A stretch of DNA of 64,000 bases from Glaciecola sp. HTCC2999 (GTDB taxonomy: Bacteria; Pseudomonadota; Gammaproteobacteria; Enterobacterales; Alteromonadaceae). Positions within the stretch are counted from its first letter, which is position 1. Every line of letters starts with the position of its first letter. The notes under the pieces were generated by a model. That model saw only the letters and a list, made by a program, of their open reading frames with translations, was not told where the DNA came from and ran no database searches. Shown in pieces: positions 44,684 through 53,786 of the stretch. The stretch covers positions 16,370 to 80,369 of the forward strand of contig NZ_DS989810.1 in NCBI RefSeq assembly GCF_000155775.1, written 5' to 3'. The translations under genes were made by a program, and so were the position numbers.

Positions 44684-45139
44684 ATGAAGCAGTTAAATAA
44701 TTCACAAAAAACACTATTTTTGCTGACATTTGCGAGTACATTGATAATTATCTATATGCTAAATAGCACTTTATTAAAGAAAAACTCTTATACTTGTACA
44801 CTTTATCTTCAAAAATGTGACATACAGTTAAATGAGGGCCCTTTACAGGTTGTTATTCTTGAGCAATTAGTCGTAGAAGAGTTAATTCCCGTCAAAATTA
44901 GTTTACCCACACCATTAAAAGTTGAACAAATACACATTGAAGGGATCAATATGTATATGGGGAAAAGCCCAGTACATCAAATTTCAGATATATATACAGA
45001 TTTAAGCTCAGTTCAAAATGAATGGGTGGGGGAGTTCTTCTTAGGAAGTTGTGCTCTAGCACAAATGGAATGGCGAATGGTCGTTCAACTAGAAGGTTAT
45101 GATAAGGCGGTAAATATATTATTTACCACCCATCAATGA
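44684..45139 (+). CDS. Small membrane-anchored protein divergent from ccoN
   Basis: A 151-aa protein with one N-terminal hydrophobic segment (LFLLTFASTLIIIYML) and an extracytoplasmic part with YTCTLYLQKCDIQLNEGP, a Cys pair spaced seven residues apart, and later GSCALAQMEWRM. I do not recognise a family. The FNR box about 45 bp upstream and the position next to ccoN suggest a link to low-oxygen respiration or copper delivery, for example through Cys/Met residues, but this is inference. Confidence 0.55.
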   Translation: MKQLNNSQKTLFLLTFASTLIIIYMLNSTLLKKNSYTCTLYLQKCDIQLNEGPLQVVILEQLVVEELIPVKISLPTPLKVEQIHIEGINMYMGKSPVHQISDIYTDLSSVQNEWVGEFFLGSCALAQMEWRMVVQLEGYDKAVNILFTTHQ

Positions 45140-45145
45140 CTATAT

Positions 45146-45613
45146 TTATAATTGACTTTGGAGATAGTTTTCCAAGCCAAGTGATTTAATCAAACCCAGT
45201 TGCTGCTCAAGCCAATGAGCATGATCCATTTCAGTGTCATCTAAGAGAACCAATAACATATCACGAGTGACATAATCGCGTTCTTTTTCGCATAACGAAA
45301 TGGTTATGCGTAACTGCTCAGCAACCTCATACTCGACCCTTAAATCACTGGCTAACATGTCTGGAACGGTTGTCCCAAGCTGATATCCTGTCCGAGTAAC
45401 CATATCAGGCTGTCCCTCAAGAAATAACATGCGTTGGATCAATTTAGTAGCATGACCTTTCTCATCGTCAAACTCATGATTAATGCGTTCAAACAGCTTT
45501 GTGTAACCCCAATCTTCATACATTTGTGCATGGATGAAATATTGGTCCATCGCAGCTAATTCATAACTGAGAAGGTTATTGAGAGCGTCAATAATAGCGG
45601 GTTTACCTTGCAT
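45146..45613 (-). CDS. bfr: Bacterioferritin, ferroxidase-type subunit
   Basis: A 155-aa four-helix ferritin. All ferroxidase ligands are present (Glu18, Glu51, His54, Glu94, Glu128, His131; E. coli numbering 127/130 for the last two), as well as Tyr25. The haem ligand Met52 of E. coli Bfr is replaced by Lys. It is the catalytic partner for the haem-binding subunit encoded 12 bp upstream. Together they should form a mixed 24-subunit iron-storage shell. Confidence 0.92.
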   Translation of the reverse strand: MQGKPAIIDALNNLLSYELAAMDQYFIHAQMYEDWGYTKLFERINHEFDDEKGHATKLIQRMLFLEGQPDMVTRTGYQLGTTVPDMLASDLRVEYEVAEQLRITISLCEKERDYVTRDMLLVLLDDTEMDHAHWLEQQLGLIKSLGLENYLQSQL

Positions 45614-45625
45614 GAGATTGTCTCC

Positions 45626-46090
45626 TTAAAGTTGTGATTGAAGATATCGGGCTAGTCCCATATCTACGATTTGTTGTTGCTGTGTAAGTAGATAATCTAA
45701 GTATTCTTCTTCATCAACTAACTGTTTGGTTAATATGTCACGAGAAACAAAATCTTGGACGGTTTCACACACTTCAATACTATCAATCAATAAAGTAATG
45801 TGTGCTTGTTGAAATTTCACATCGCAGGCCAACATTTCTTCTGGATCTTCACCAATGTAAAGTTTACCTAATGCTTGTAAATTAGGTAGCCCCTCTAAAA
45901 ACAAGATACGCTCAATTAGCTCATCTGCTTGCTTCATATCTTTAATAGATTTTTTATATTCACTGGAGTTTAACGCGGCATAACCCCAATTTTTAAACAT
46001 CCGTGCATGAAGGAAATATTGGTTAATTGAAGTCAGTTCAGAAGTCAGCACTGTATTGAGTTGGCTTAACAATTGTGGAGTACTCTGCAT
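45626..46090 (-). CDS. bfr: Bacterioferritin, haem-binding subunit
   Basis: A 154-aa ferritin. Starting at the ATG at 46090 gives exact E. coli Bfr numbering: the haem ligand Met52 is kept, while several ferroxidase residues are changed (Asp51, Gln54, Gln94, Tyr130; Glu18 and Glu127 remain). It would bind haem for electron delivery but oxidise iron poorly. Another ATG six bases upstream is possible. A Fur-like box is about 80 bp upstream. Confidence 0.9.
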   Translation of the reverse strand: MQSTPQLLSQLNTVLTSELTSINQYFLHARMFKNWGYAALNSSEYKKSIKDMKQADELIERILFLEGLPNLQALGKLYIGEDPEEMLACDVKFQQAHITLLIDSIEVCETVQDFVSRDILTKQLVDEEEYLDYLLTQQQQIVDMGLARYLQSQL

Positions 46091-46172
46091 CGTCATTTTC
46101 CTGTTATTAATTAACCTTAGTATAGGTGGTTTTTTCTAAATTTGAAAATTTTTATAATAAAATCAGTATCTT

Positions 46173-46191
46173 GCTAATGATAATTGTTATT
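46173..46191. promoter_or_regulatory. Fur-box-like site upstream of the bacterioferritin genes
   Basis: GCTAATGATAATTGTTATT agrees with 15 of 19 positions of the Fur consensus. It is about 80 bp upstream of the first bfr start and overlaps the last codons of the antiporter gene. Iron-dependent control of bacterioferritin is expected. Confidence 0.6.
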
Positions 46192-47770
46192 GTTTTGATT
46201 TCGAACACACTTTAGCCCATTGTAATGACTCTTCAGCAAAACCTAGTCCAGCTTCAGTAAAGAAATTAAATACCCGATCAACCCCTTTGTTAATTAAAGG
46301 CTCCACTTCATCTTCATAGCGAGCAATTGCGGCAATACGACCAGTGTAATTAGCTTGTTTGAGTTGTTGAGTAATGTTGGTTGCGTCTTGAATGGAAGGG
46401 AGTGCAATGAGCACTAATTCTATATTGGTAATATCTAAGTTTTCCCACAAATCAATATCTTCACCGTCTCCGATGACAGCATTTTTACCTAAACTAGCCA
46501 ATTGTTTAATTTTTTCACTATCTGAATCAATACCACAAACACCTTCGCCTAATTGTGTATGGATAGCGTTAAAAGCCCCTTTTCCGACGCGTCCCATACC
46601 AATGACAAGTACTTTTGCTGGGCCAAGAGATGGGTAGATATCTTGTTTAAGCGGTATTGCTTTTTCATAGCATTTTATACGATCTTTATTATGACTATAA
46701 AATTGGTGTGATTTTTTATACAAAATACTGGTAAAAATAAATGAAAAGGCAGTCGCTATCGCTAAAATAACTAGCCACTGTGCATCTAAGATACCACCTG
46801 TTACCGCTACCGCTCCAACAATCAACCCAAATTCACTGTAATTAGACATCATTAGCGACGTTAAATATGCGGTCCTCGCTCGTAACCTTAAACTAATAAA
46901 TAATCCGAAAAATAACAGGAGTTTGATTGGTAAAAGTAAGCATAATACTAACGCAAAGCTAACTAACTCTAGTGAAGGTAATGCGGTTAATCCAATGGTT
47001 AAAAAGAATCCAATTAAGAATAAATCTTTAAAGGCCATTAATGATTTGGACAATTCAGAGGCTTTGGCCTGGCTTGCTAATAAAACACCCGCGATTAATG
47101 CGCCTAAATCACCTTTAACACCGAAGTAATCAAATAAGTGATAAGCGCCTAATGCAAAAATGAATCCGGTTAATGGGAGCATTTCACCGTGTCCAGCTCT
47201 TGCAACAACGCGGTGTAGTAAAGGACGAAGTGGTATTAATAGTAATAATAACGCCGCCCAAGCTGAAGGTAATTTCCCAGTTGCGAAGACTAAAAAGAGT
47301 ACCGCAAAGATATCTTGGATAACGAGTATACCTATCGCTAGCTTACCGTGACGAGTTTTAGTTTCTCCCGCTTCGTCTAAGATTTTAACAACACATACCG
47401 TGGATGAAAAACTAAATGCAAAACCAATCATCAATGCTGTATGCCATGTAAGGTCGAAGATTGTCGTTGTAAATATAAGACCTAACACAAATACACACAC
47501 ACTACACAAAGCAATCCACAATGTAGTGTGCGCCACAGCACCAACCAGGATCTCTCGTTTCAGTAAATCTTTAATATTCAGCTTTAGCCCTATGGTAAAG
47601 AGCATAATAGTAATACCGAGATCAGCAATTGCCTGTAGCGTATCGTTATTTGAATAGCCTACTGCATTAAGTACAAAACCAGCTAATAAAAATCCAATCA
47701 GAGGAGGGAGTCGACAAAACTTAGCAATTAAGCCAAACCCAAACGCAACTAACAAAAACATGATATCCAT
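46187..47770 (-). CDS. CPA2 cation:proton antiporter with TrkA-N domain (KefB/YbaL-like)
   Basis: A 527-aa protein. Residues 1-375 are a Na+/H+-exchanger-type membrane domain with about 12 helices (LPPLIGFLLAGFVLNAVG, LFTIGLKLNIKDL). The C-terminal part is a TrkA-N Rossmann domain (VLVIGMGRVGKGAFNAI...GIDSDSEKIKQL). It likely exports K+ or Na+ in exchange for protons under nucleotide control. It lies 17 bp downstream of the hydrolase gene. Confidence 0.85.
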   Translation of the reverse strand: MDIMFLLVAFGFGLIAKFCRLPPLIGFLLAGFVLNAVGYSNNDTLQAIADLGITIMLFTIGLKLNIKDLLKREILVGAVAHTTLWIALCSVCVFVLGLIFTTTIFDLTWHTALMIGFAFSFSSTVCVVKILDEAGETKTRHGKLAIGILVIQDIFAVLFLVFATGKLPSAWAALLLLLIPLRPLLHRVVARAGHGEMLPLTGFIFALGAYHLFDYFGVKGDLGALIAGVLLASQAKASELSKSLMAFKDLFLIGFFLTIGLTALPSLELVSFALVLCLLLPIKLLLFFGLFISLRLRARTAYLTSLMMSNYSEFGLIVGAVAVTGGILDAQWLVILAIATAFSFIFTSILYKKSHQFYSHNKDRIKCYEKAIPLKQDIYPSLGPAKVLVIGMGRVGKGAFNAIHTQLGEGVCGIDSDSEKIKQLASLGKNAVIGDGEDIDLWENLDITNIELVLIALPSIQDATNITQQLKQANYTGRIAAIARYEDEVEPLINKGVDRVFNFFTEAGLGFAEESLQWAKVCSKSKQ

Positions 47771-47787
47771 ATCGTGGTTATTACCTC

Positions 47788-48747
47788 TTAATGTTGACCG
47801 ATAAATCGAATTATTTCATCTGCTGTTTGCTTAGGCGCTTCGAGCATTGGCATATGTCCTAAATCATCCCAAATAATACTGACAGCTTTCGTATTATCTT
47901 GCCATACCTTTGCACATGAGATGTGAATAATGTCATCTAAACCACCCCATAACATCAATATCGGGCACTCAATATTGGTCAATTTATTGTCCAGAACGTG
48001 TTCCATATTAAAGAAGTCTCGATAAATATGTACCAGTTCAGATTTTCTTTTTACATATTCATTGGCTTTGAATAATTTGACCGATTTAGGAAAGTAGGGT
48101 GGCTTTGCCATCGTTAGTTTGAAAAATTCATCAAATTGATCTGGGGAGTCCATAAAAAATGGATTACGACCATTCATTGCTAATGTTTGTAATGTACTGG
48201 GTTGGGGGGGAGTTACACCGGCTGGGTCAACACAAATAATGGATGCCGTATTTTCTGGAAAATCTAGTGCAAATTGCGCAGCCAGAAAGCCACCCATTGA
48301 ATTGCCCGCTAAATGAACCTGCTGTAACTCTAAAGCAGTGATAAATTGATGTAGTCGTTGTGATTGGGCGGGGATCGAGTAATCAGCATCAGCTTGATAG
48401 GTTGTTTGTCCATGTCCGGGTAAATCTAATAAAACGACATGGTAGTGTTTACCCAGGATATTCCCACAACGAAGCCAAACGTTATGATCAGCACTAAAGC
48501 CATGCAGTAATATCAGGGTAGGCTTTGTTACCTTATCTTTACCTCGACCATTTTTTTTATAGCGTGAATTGGTTAAATAAAAATAATTAAACTGTCCGAT
48601 TCGACGTTGCTGGGGCGTAAACCCATACAAACTTGATTCAATGGTGCTCGATAACCGCAATACATATCCACCAAATTCCGCGGGATAATAAAACGCACCG
48701 AATAAGATCATCGCCAGAATAATAATGATAAAAATTTCCATGGTCAC
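47788..48747 (-). CDS. Alpha/beta hydrolase
   Basis: A 319-aa protein with an N-terminal hydrophobic anchor (IFIIIILAMILFGAFYY), HGFSADHNVW for the oxyanion region, nucleophile Ser in GNSMGG and a catalytic His in LGHMPMLEAP, so it is a complete serine hydrolase. It is 2 bp downstream of the short-chain dehydrogenase and in a row with a Baeyer-Villiger monooxygenase; it could hydrolyse the ester or lactone that such an enzyme makes. Confidence 0.85.
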   Translation of the reverse strand: MTMEIFIIIILAMILFGAFYYPAEFGGYVLRLSSTIESSLYGFTPQQRRIGQFNYFYLTNSRYKKNGRGKDKVTKPTLILLHGFSADHNVWLRCGNILGKHYHVVLLDLPGHGQTTYQADADYSIPAQSQRLHQFITALELQQVHLAGNSMGGFLAAQFALDFPENTASIICVDPAGVTPPQPSTLQTLAMNGRNPFFMDSPDQFDEFFKLTMAKPPYFPKSVKLFKANEYVKRKSELVHIYRDFFNMEHVLDNKLTNIECPILMLWGGLDDIIHISCAKVWQDNTKAVSIIWDDLGHMPMLEAPKQTADEIIRFIGQH

Positions 48748-48749
48748 TC

Positions 48750-49592
48750 CTATTTAAACCCTTGATGTTCTCGGGAATATTCGTTTTTGTCTACGAGAGC
48801 TAATCCTTTCGCTATTATTTTTTTTAGTTGTTTTAAAGGTAATAGTTTCGATAACCAATATGTTTTTTTGGCATGGTTGCCATAAATAATACGCGGATTA
48901 TTTATAATCACATTATCTAACACGACTTGGCACATTTCGTCGCTTGGTGTGGTTAAAAATTTATGTTTAAACTTGGCGGTTCTCTCAGAACGTGCGATAT
49001 CTGTATCCACCCCTCCAGGATGAACTAAATGCACCTGAACTTGAGGATAAACATGCGCCAGCTCCACCATTAATGCTTCGGTATAACCTCGAACTGCAAA
49101 TTTGCTCGCACAATAGTCAGATGCATTGGGCGTTCCGATAAAGCCAAAAATACTGGATATATTGACAATACTGGCCCAATCTTGCTTCACCAATAAAGGT
49201 ATAAAACTACGACAACCATAAACCACGCCATAAAAATTGATATCCATGGTTTGCTTAATTTGCGCTTCTGAACTCGCCCAAACCGGTTTTGCAGCCCCCT
49301 CAATACCGGCATTATTGATGAGCATGTGGCAGCCACCAAAACGAGACAATGCCAACTCCTTAAATGCTTGCCAATGTTCGGTACTGCTTACATCCATTTT
49401 CATCGTAACAATATTTTCAGGGCTGGTTAAAACAGAGGCGAGGGCAACTGTTTCATTCAGACCTTCTTCATCAACATCGCTCAATAACAGTTTCGCTCCT
49501 TGCTGGGCTAATAATGTCGCATAACTGCGCCCCATGCCCGATGCTGCACCAGTAATTGCGATAATTTTATCTTGGTAGAATGACGCTGTCAT
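48750..49592 (-). CDS. Short-chain dehydrogenase/reductase
   Basis: A protein of about 280 aa with the cofactor motif TGAASGMGRSYA, NNAG, and catalytic Ser-Tyr-Lys (NISSIFG, YCASKFA). Classical SDR, probably alcohol/ketone specific. The ATG at 49592 has an AAGGG ribosome site; the longer frame overlapping the monooxygenase end is less likely. It sits between the monooxygenase and hydrolase genes. Confidence 0.88.
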   Translation of the reverse strand: MTASFYQDKIIAITGAASGMGRSYATLLAQQGAKLLLSDVDEEGLNETVALASVLTSPENIVTMKMDVSSTEHWQAFKELALSRFGGCHMLINNAGIEGAAKPVWASSEAQIKQTMDINFYGVVYGCRSFIPLLVKQDWASIVNISSIFGFIGTPNASDYCASKFAVRGYTEALMVELAHVYPQVQVHLVHPGGVDTDIARSERTAKFKHKFLTTPSDEMCQVVLDNVIINNPRIIYGNHAKKTYWLSKLLPLKQLKKIIAKGLALVDKNEYSREHQGFK

Positions 49593-49608
49593 AGTTGTAC
49601 CCTTATTA

Positions 49609-51075
49609 TTATTGTATGTTGTGGTCACTTAACTTAAAGCGTTTACACATTCGTTTAAACACAAATGAAAAGCCTGGGAACATAGCAATGACCTTTCCCG
49701 ACGCACTCTTATACCAGCTGTTACAGCCACCAGTATGCCAAACAGTGCGCTCCATTTCTTTGTGGACCATGTCTGTATACCTAGTTTCAGCTGTTTTTGT
49801 TGGTTGTATGCTAGATTGATTATGCTCAATGACATAGTTGATAGCTTGCATGATGTAATGCATTTGTGCTTCTATCACAAATATAGCACTGGTGTGCCCA
49901 ATACCAGTATTAGGTCCTGTCACAATAAAGTAATTTGGAAAATCAGGGACACAAGTTCCCAGATATGCACGGGGATAATCAGACCAAACATGACGTAATT
50001 GCTGCCCATTTTGTCCCGTTACTGGATAAGATATTAACCCATCTGTTGCATCATAACCCGTGGAATAAATGATGACATCGAGAGCTAATGATGTGCCATC
50101 AGCTGTCTCAATACCAGTAGGCGTGATCTGTTTAATACCATTATCTTGAGTAAATAAACTGACATGGTTACGGCTCATAGCGGGATAATAGGTATTGGAT
50201 AAAATAATACGTTTACAACCAATGGTAAAATCAGGTGTGAGTTGTTGACGTAATTCAGGGTCAGTAATCTGTTTGTTAAGCTGCCTACGGGCTGGAGCAC
50301 CTGCAAATAAATTCAGTACCCGTTTGGAATATTTAAACCCAATGACGCGCGTTTCTAATCCCCAATATATAGCATGACGTAACAAACCATAAACCCATTT
50401 AATCCCTAATAACTGCTGAGCCCATTTGGGAAATTTAATATCGGGACGCGGGATTATCCAATGAGCTGAACGTTGAAAGACGGCTAATGAGGCGACATCA
50501 TCGACAATTGCAGGAATAACTTGTGCCGCGGATGCACCACTACCAATGATGGCAACTTTCTTATCTTTTAATGAAATATTATCCGGCCAGTTATTAGTAT
50601 GAAAACTGGTGCCGGTGAAATTATCTTTACCAGGAAAGTTAGGGATCACCGGCATAGATAGAGGACCTGTGGCATTAATAATGAATCGAGCTGTGATAGA
50701 TGGACACCCCTTAATGGTTATATGCCATCGTTGACTTTGCTCGTGCCATTGTGCATCAACCACCTCTTGATTTAATTTCACATGAGGATGCAAATTAAAC
50801 GTATTAAACACAGCTTGAGTATACTCTGCTAGCTCAGGCTGAGTCACAAACATCTGTGTCCATTGATATGGCATGCTAGAGAGTGAATATAAAGGAGATT
50901 GGACATCTACTGCAGCACCAGGATAACGGTTTTGTAACCAAGTCCCACCTGCAAAGTCTCTTCTCTCCAAGATAACGAAATCTTGAATACCTTGTTTTTT
51001 TAGGTTTATTGCTGCAGCTTGTCCACCAAAACCACTGCCGATGACAACCACTTGGTAATCCAGAAAGTCAGTCAC
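49609..51075 (-). CDS. Flavin monooxygenase, Baeyer-Villiger type
   Basis: A 488-aa protein with two Rossmann motifs (VIGSGFGGQAAA and IGSGASAAQ) and, between them, FTGTSFHTNNWP, which fits the Baeyer-Villiger fingerprint FxGxxxHxxxWP exactly. It is expected to convert ketones to esters or lactones using NAD(P)H and O2. First gene of the leftward monooxygenase-SDR-hydrolase group, 17 bp ahead of the SDR gene. Confidence 0.88.
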   Translation of the reverse strand: MTDFLDYQVVVIGSGFGGQAAAINLKKQGIQDFVILERRDFAGGTWLQNRYPGAAVDVQSPLYSLSSMPYQWTQMFVTQPELAEYTQAVFNTFNLHPHVKLNQEVVDAQWHEQSQRWHITIKGCPSITARFIINATGPLSMPVIPNFPGKDNFTGTSFHTNNWPDNISLKDKKVAIIGSGASAAQVIPAIVDDVASLAVFQRSAHWIIPRPDIKFPKWAQQLLGIKWVYGLLRHAIYWGLETRVIGFKYSKRVLNLFAGAPARRQLNKQITDPELRQQLTPDFTIGCKRIILSNTYYPAMSRNHVSLFTQDNGIKQITPTGIETADGTSLALDVIIYSTGYDATDGLISYPVTGQNGQQLRHVWSDYPRAYLGTCVPDFPNYFIVTGPNTGIGHTSAIFVIEAQMHYIMQAINYVIEHNQSSIQPTKTAETRYTDMVHKEMERTVWHTGGCNSWYKSASGKVIAMFPGFSFVFKRMCKRFKLSDHNIQ

Positions 51076-51221
51076 AACGAGTCCTTAATCTTTATTATTA
51101 TAAACGAACTGTTTTAAACAACTTTTTAACATTTATTGTGTGAATAGAAAAGAGATGAAAATAAATAACCTGTAAAATGTCATCAATAATGTTTGCAGCA
51201 GTGAATTATTTATAACGATAT

Positions 51222-51992
51222 TCATTTTTTTGGTGTAAATGTTACGACAGCGATTATCCCAGTTATCAATACACAGCCAATTACCACGAGACTGGCATTA
51301 AGATTGAACTGTCCATAAAGTGAGAACCTGATCATTTCGACACAGTATGAAAAAGGGTTATATTGGCATATCCAATACAATAACAGACTAGATTCTTGAA
51401 TTTTCCAAAGTGGATATAAAGCACTAGACATAAAAAACATTGGGAAAATAACAAAATTCATTACACCAGCAAAGTTTTCTAGTTGCTTAATAAAATTGGA
51501 CAAAATTAGACCTAAAGCGCCTAAGAAAAATGCACTCAAAAACACACTTGGGATAGCATATAGAAAACCCCACCATGGAATTTCGACGTCGACTATATTG
51601 GCGAGAATTAAAAAAATAACCACTTGAAGTAATGATAAGCATGCTGCCGCTACGAGTTTACTAAATAAGAGAAAACTTTTAGGTATCGGGCTCATCAGTA
51701 GTATTTTCATACTGCCCATTTCTCGGTCATATACCATGGATAGGGACGTTTGCATCGAATTAAACAACACTATCATCGCACACAAACCAGGCACTATATA
51801 TTCTTGGTACAAGATATAACTTTCATAAGGGGGCATAATAGATACCCCTAGTGCACTTCTAAACCCTGCTGCAAATACCACTAACCATAATAAAGGTCTA
51901 ACTAGTGCACTTAATAAGCGTGAACGTTGGTGAAAAAAACGTAAAATTTCACGACTAAGAATAGCCCAAAAACAAGTCCAATATGCAGTCAT
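51222..51992 (-). CDS. ABC-2 type permease of the PQQ-associated ABC transporter
   Basis: A 256-aa membrane protein with six hydrophobic segments, of the ABC-2 family. It overlaps the ATPase gene by one base and follows the beta-propeller and binding-protein genes. The set corresponds to the ABC transporter family repeatedly encoded next to PQQ-dependent alcohol dehydrogenases. Its substrate is unknown; export of a product or cofactor-related compound is possible. Confidence 0.82.
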   Translation of the reverse strand: MTAYWTCFWAILSREILRFFHQRSRLLSALVRPLLWLVVFAAGFRSALGVSIMPPYESYILYQEYIVPGLCAMIVLFNSMQTSLSMVYDREMGSMKILLMSPIPKSFLLFSKLVAAACLSLLQVVIFLILANIVDVEIPWWGFLYAIPSVFLSAFFLGALGLILSNFIKQLENFAGVMNFVIFPMFFMSSALYPLWKIQESSLLLYWICQYNPFSYCVEMIRFSLYGQFNLNASLVVIGCVLITGIIAVVTFTPKK

Positions 51993-52720
51993 TATATAAG
52001 TCCTTCAGGATGTGTTAGATAACGATATAAATCAAACACGTTCTCTTGTTTATAATGATTAAGAAGCTGCCCACATTGGCCGCGTGTCACGATTTCCCCT
52101 TGATTCATAATGAATAAAGCGTCGTCTTCTTGTACTTCATCCATCAAGTGCGTTGTCCATAAAATGGTTAATGATGACGTTTTTGCTAATGCTCTTATAT
52201 GTTCAATAATTAGTTTTCGGCTATCAACATCGAGCCCAACAGTCGCCTCGTCTAACAGTAAATATTGCGGCTGATGGATCATGCATCGTGCAATTTCAAC
52301 ACGGCGTCGATGGCCCTCATTGAGTGCTCTGATTTTATCATCTAACCTATCTAATAACGCTAAACTCTCTAATACCGGTGAAAGATTATCGAGAACACGT
52401 TTGGCTGTTAGTCCATGCAATGCCCCAAAATAAGTCAGGTTTTGTTTAACGCTGAGATCCAAATCTAACGTTGTTTGTTGAAAGACAACACCAATTTGAG
52501 CCATGATCGCGCGCTGATGTTGATTAATATCATGAGTGCCATAAGTCAAGGTACCACTTTGTAGCGGACGCTGAGCAGTTAATAAGCTTAATAATGTACT
52601 TTTACCCGCACCATTTGGTCCTAGTAATACATTAAAACCAGGTGATAAACTAAGTGATACATTGTTAAGTGCTAGTTTTCCGCGGAATTTAAAACTGACA
52701 TCACTAATTTTAATAGACAT
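51992..52720 (-). CDS. ATP-binding protein of the PQQ-associated ABC transporter
   Basis: A 242-aa ATPase with Walker A (GPNGAGKST), a signature region LNEGHRRRVEIAR rather than LSGGQ, and Walker B (YLLLDEATVGLD). The LN-GHRRR form is that of the PQQ_ABC_ATP subfamily. It drives the adjacent ABC-2 permease. It starts 9 bp after the beta-propeller gene ends. Confidence 0.88.
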   Translation of the reverse strand: MSIKISDVSFKFRGKLALNNVSLSLSPGFNVLLGPNGAGKSTLLSLLTAQRPLQSGTLTYGTHDINQHQRAIMAQIGVVFQQTTLDLDLSVKQNLTYFGALHGLTAKRVLDNLSPVLESLALLDRLDDKIRALNEGHRRRVEIARCMIHQPQYLLLDEATVGLDVDSRKLIIEHIRALAKTSSLTILWTTHLMDEVQEDDALFIMNQGEIVTRGQCGQLLNHYKQENVFDLYRYLTHPEGLI

Positions 52721-52729
52721 ATTGTTCGC

Positions 52730-53740
52730 TTAATCTGTTTGTTTCACAGCGATACCCCACGGATAACGACCGACTTTGACTGATTTGATCGTTTTAAGTT
52801 GATTGGTATCAATTACACTGATATCACCACTGATACCATTAGTGGTTAACAGCATTGACTCATCTTCATTAAAGGCTAGTTGCCAGACACGACGACCGAC
52901 TAAAAGATACTTTTCAATTTCCATTGTGTCAGTATTAACCACCGCAACATGATTACTCGGTCCAAGAGCAATGAATGCCAATGGTTTTGATTTCATCAAC
53001 ACAATTCCCACCGGTTGGACTCTGTCGCTGTGGATCCCACGTATTTTAAAGGTTATTTCATGTTTAACACTTTGATCTTCCACATTAAATACCGTGAGTT
53101 GCCCACCAATTTCAGACGTGACCCAGAGTTCTTTATTATCTCGGGTAAACATCGCTGCACGAGGGCGAGCTCCCACCAGACTATTAGCATAGTTTTGATT
53201 GGTCTTAGTATCAATCCAATGCACCATATTCGTCGTCTCTGAGGTGACGATCATTTTGGTACCGTCTGGAGACACGGCTAAGCCTTCAGGTTCAACACCA
53301 ACATCGATTTGAGTGATAACTTGTTGACTAGGAATGTCGATAACGGTGAGCAAAGCATCATCTTCATTCGCGGTATATATAGTTGTACCATTAGGGTGTA
53401 ATGCAATAGTTTCGGGATCTTCACCAGAAGGTAACTCACCTATAATTTGATCGCTTGTCATATCTAGAATTTGGATCCTATCAATATCACTGGCACAAAT
53501 ATAAGCAAGGCTCTGGTCATGGTTAAATATAAAGCCACGAGGTCGATCACCGACAGGGATTTCCTTAATCACACTAAAATCATCTAAATCAACTACTGAT
53601 ATAGAGTTATCTTTTTCATTGGTAACGTACGCAAGTTCTTTTGCTAACACATTACCTGCTAATAGACTCAACAAGCTGAATAGTAAAAATGGTTTGACTA
53701 GTTTCGTCAAATAGGACAGGGAGCAAGAGTGCTGAGACAT
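52730..53740 (-). CDS. PQQ-associated YVTN beta-propeller protein
   Basis: A 336-aa exported protein (signal ends VLA) with about seven repeats of the YVTN type (AYVTNEKDNSISVVDLDD, TIYTANEDDALLTVID, and so on). The size and the neighbouring ABC genes fit the PQQ_ABC_repeats family. It probably acts in the periplasm as a binding or scaffold protein for the PQQ alcohol oxidation system. Function not established. Confidence 0.85.
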   Translation of the reverse strand: MSQHSCSLSYLTKLVKPFLLFSLLSLLAGNVLAKELAYVTNEKDNSISVVDLDDFSVIKEIPVGDRPRGFIFNHDQSLAYICASDIDRIQILDMTSDQIIGELPSGEDPETIALHPNGTTIYTANEDDALLTVIDIPSQQVITQIDVGVEPEGLAVSPDGTKMIVTSETTNMVHWIDTKTNQNYANSLVGARPRAAMFTRDNKELWVTSEIGGQLTVFNVEDQSVKHEITFKIRGIHSDRVQPVGIVLMKSKPLAFIALGPSNHVAVVNTDTMEIEKYLLVGRRVWQLAFNEDESMLLTTNGISGDISVIDTNQLKTIKSVKVGRYPWGIAVKQTD

Positions 53741-53786
53741 AACGAATCCTTACAATAAATCTAACAAAAAATATTCAAAAGTGGCG

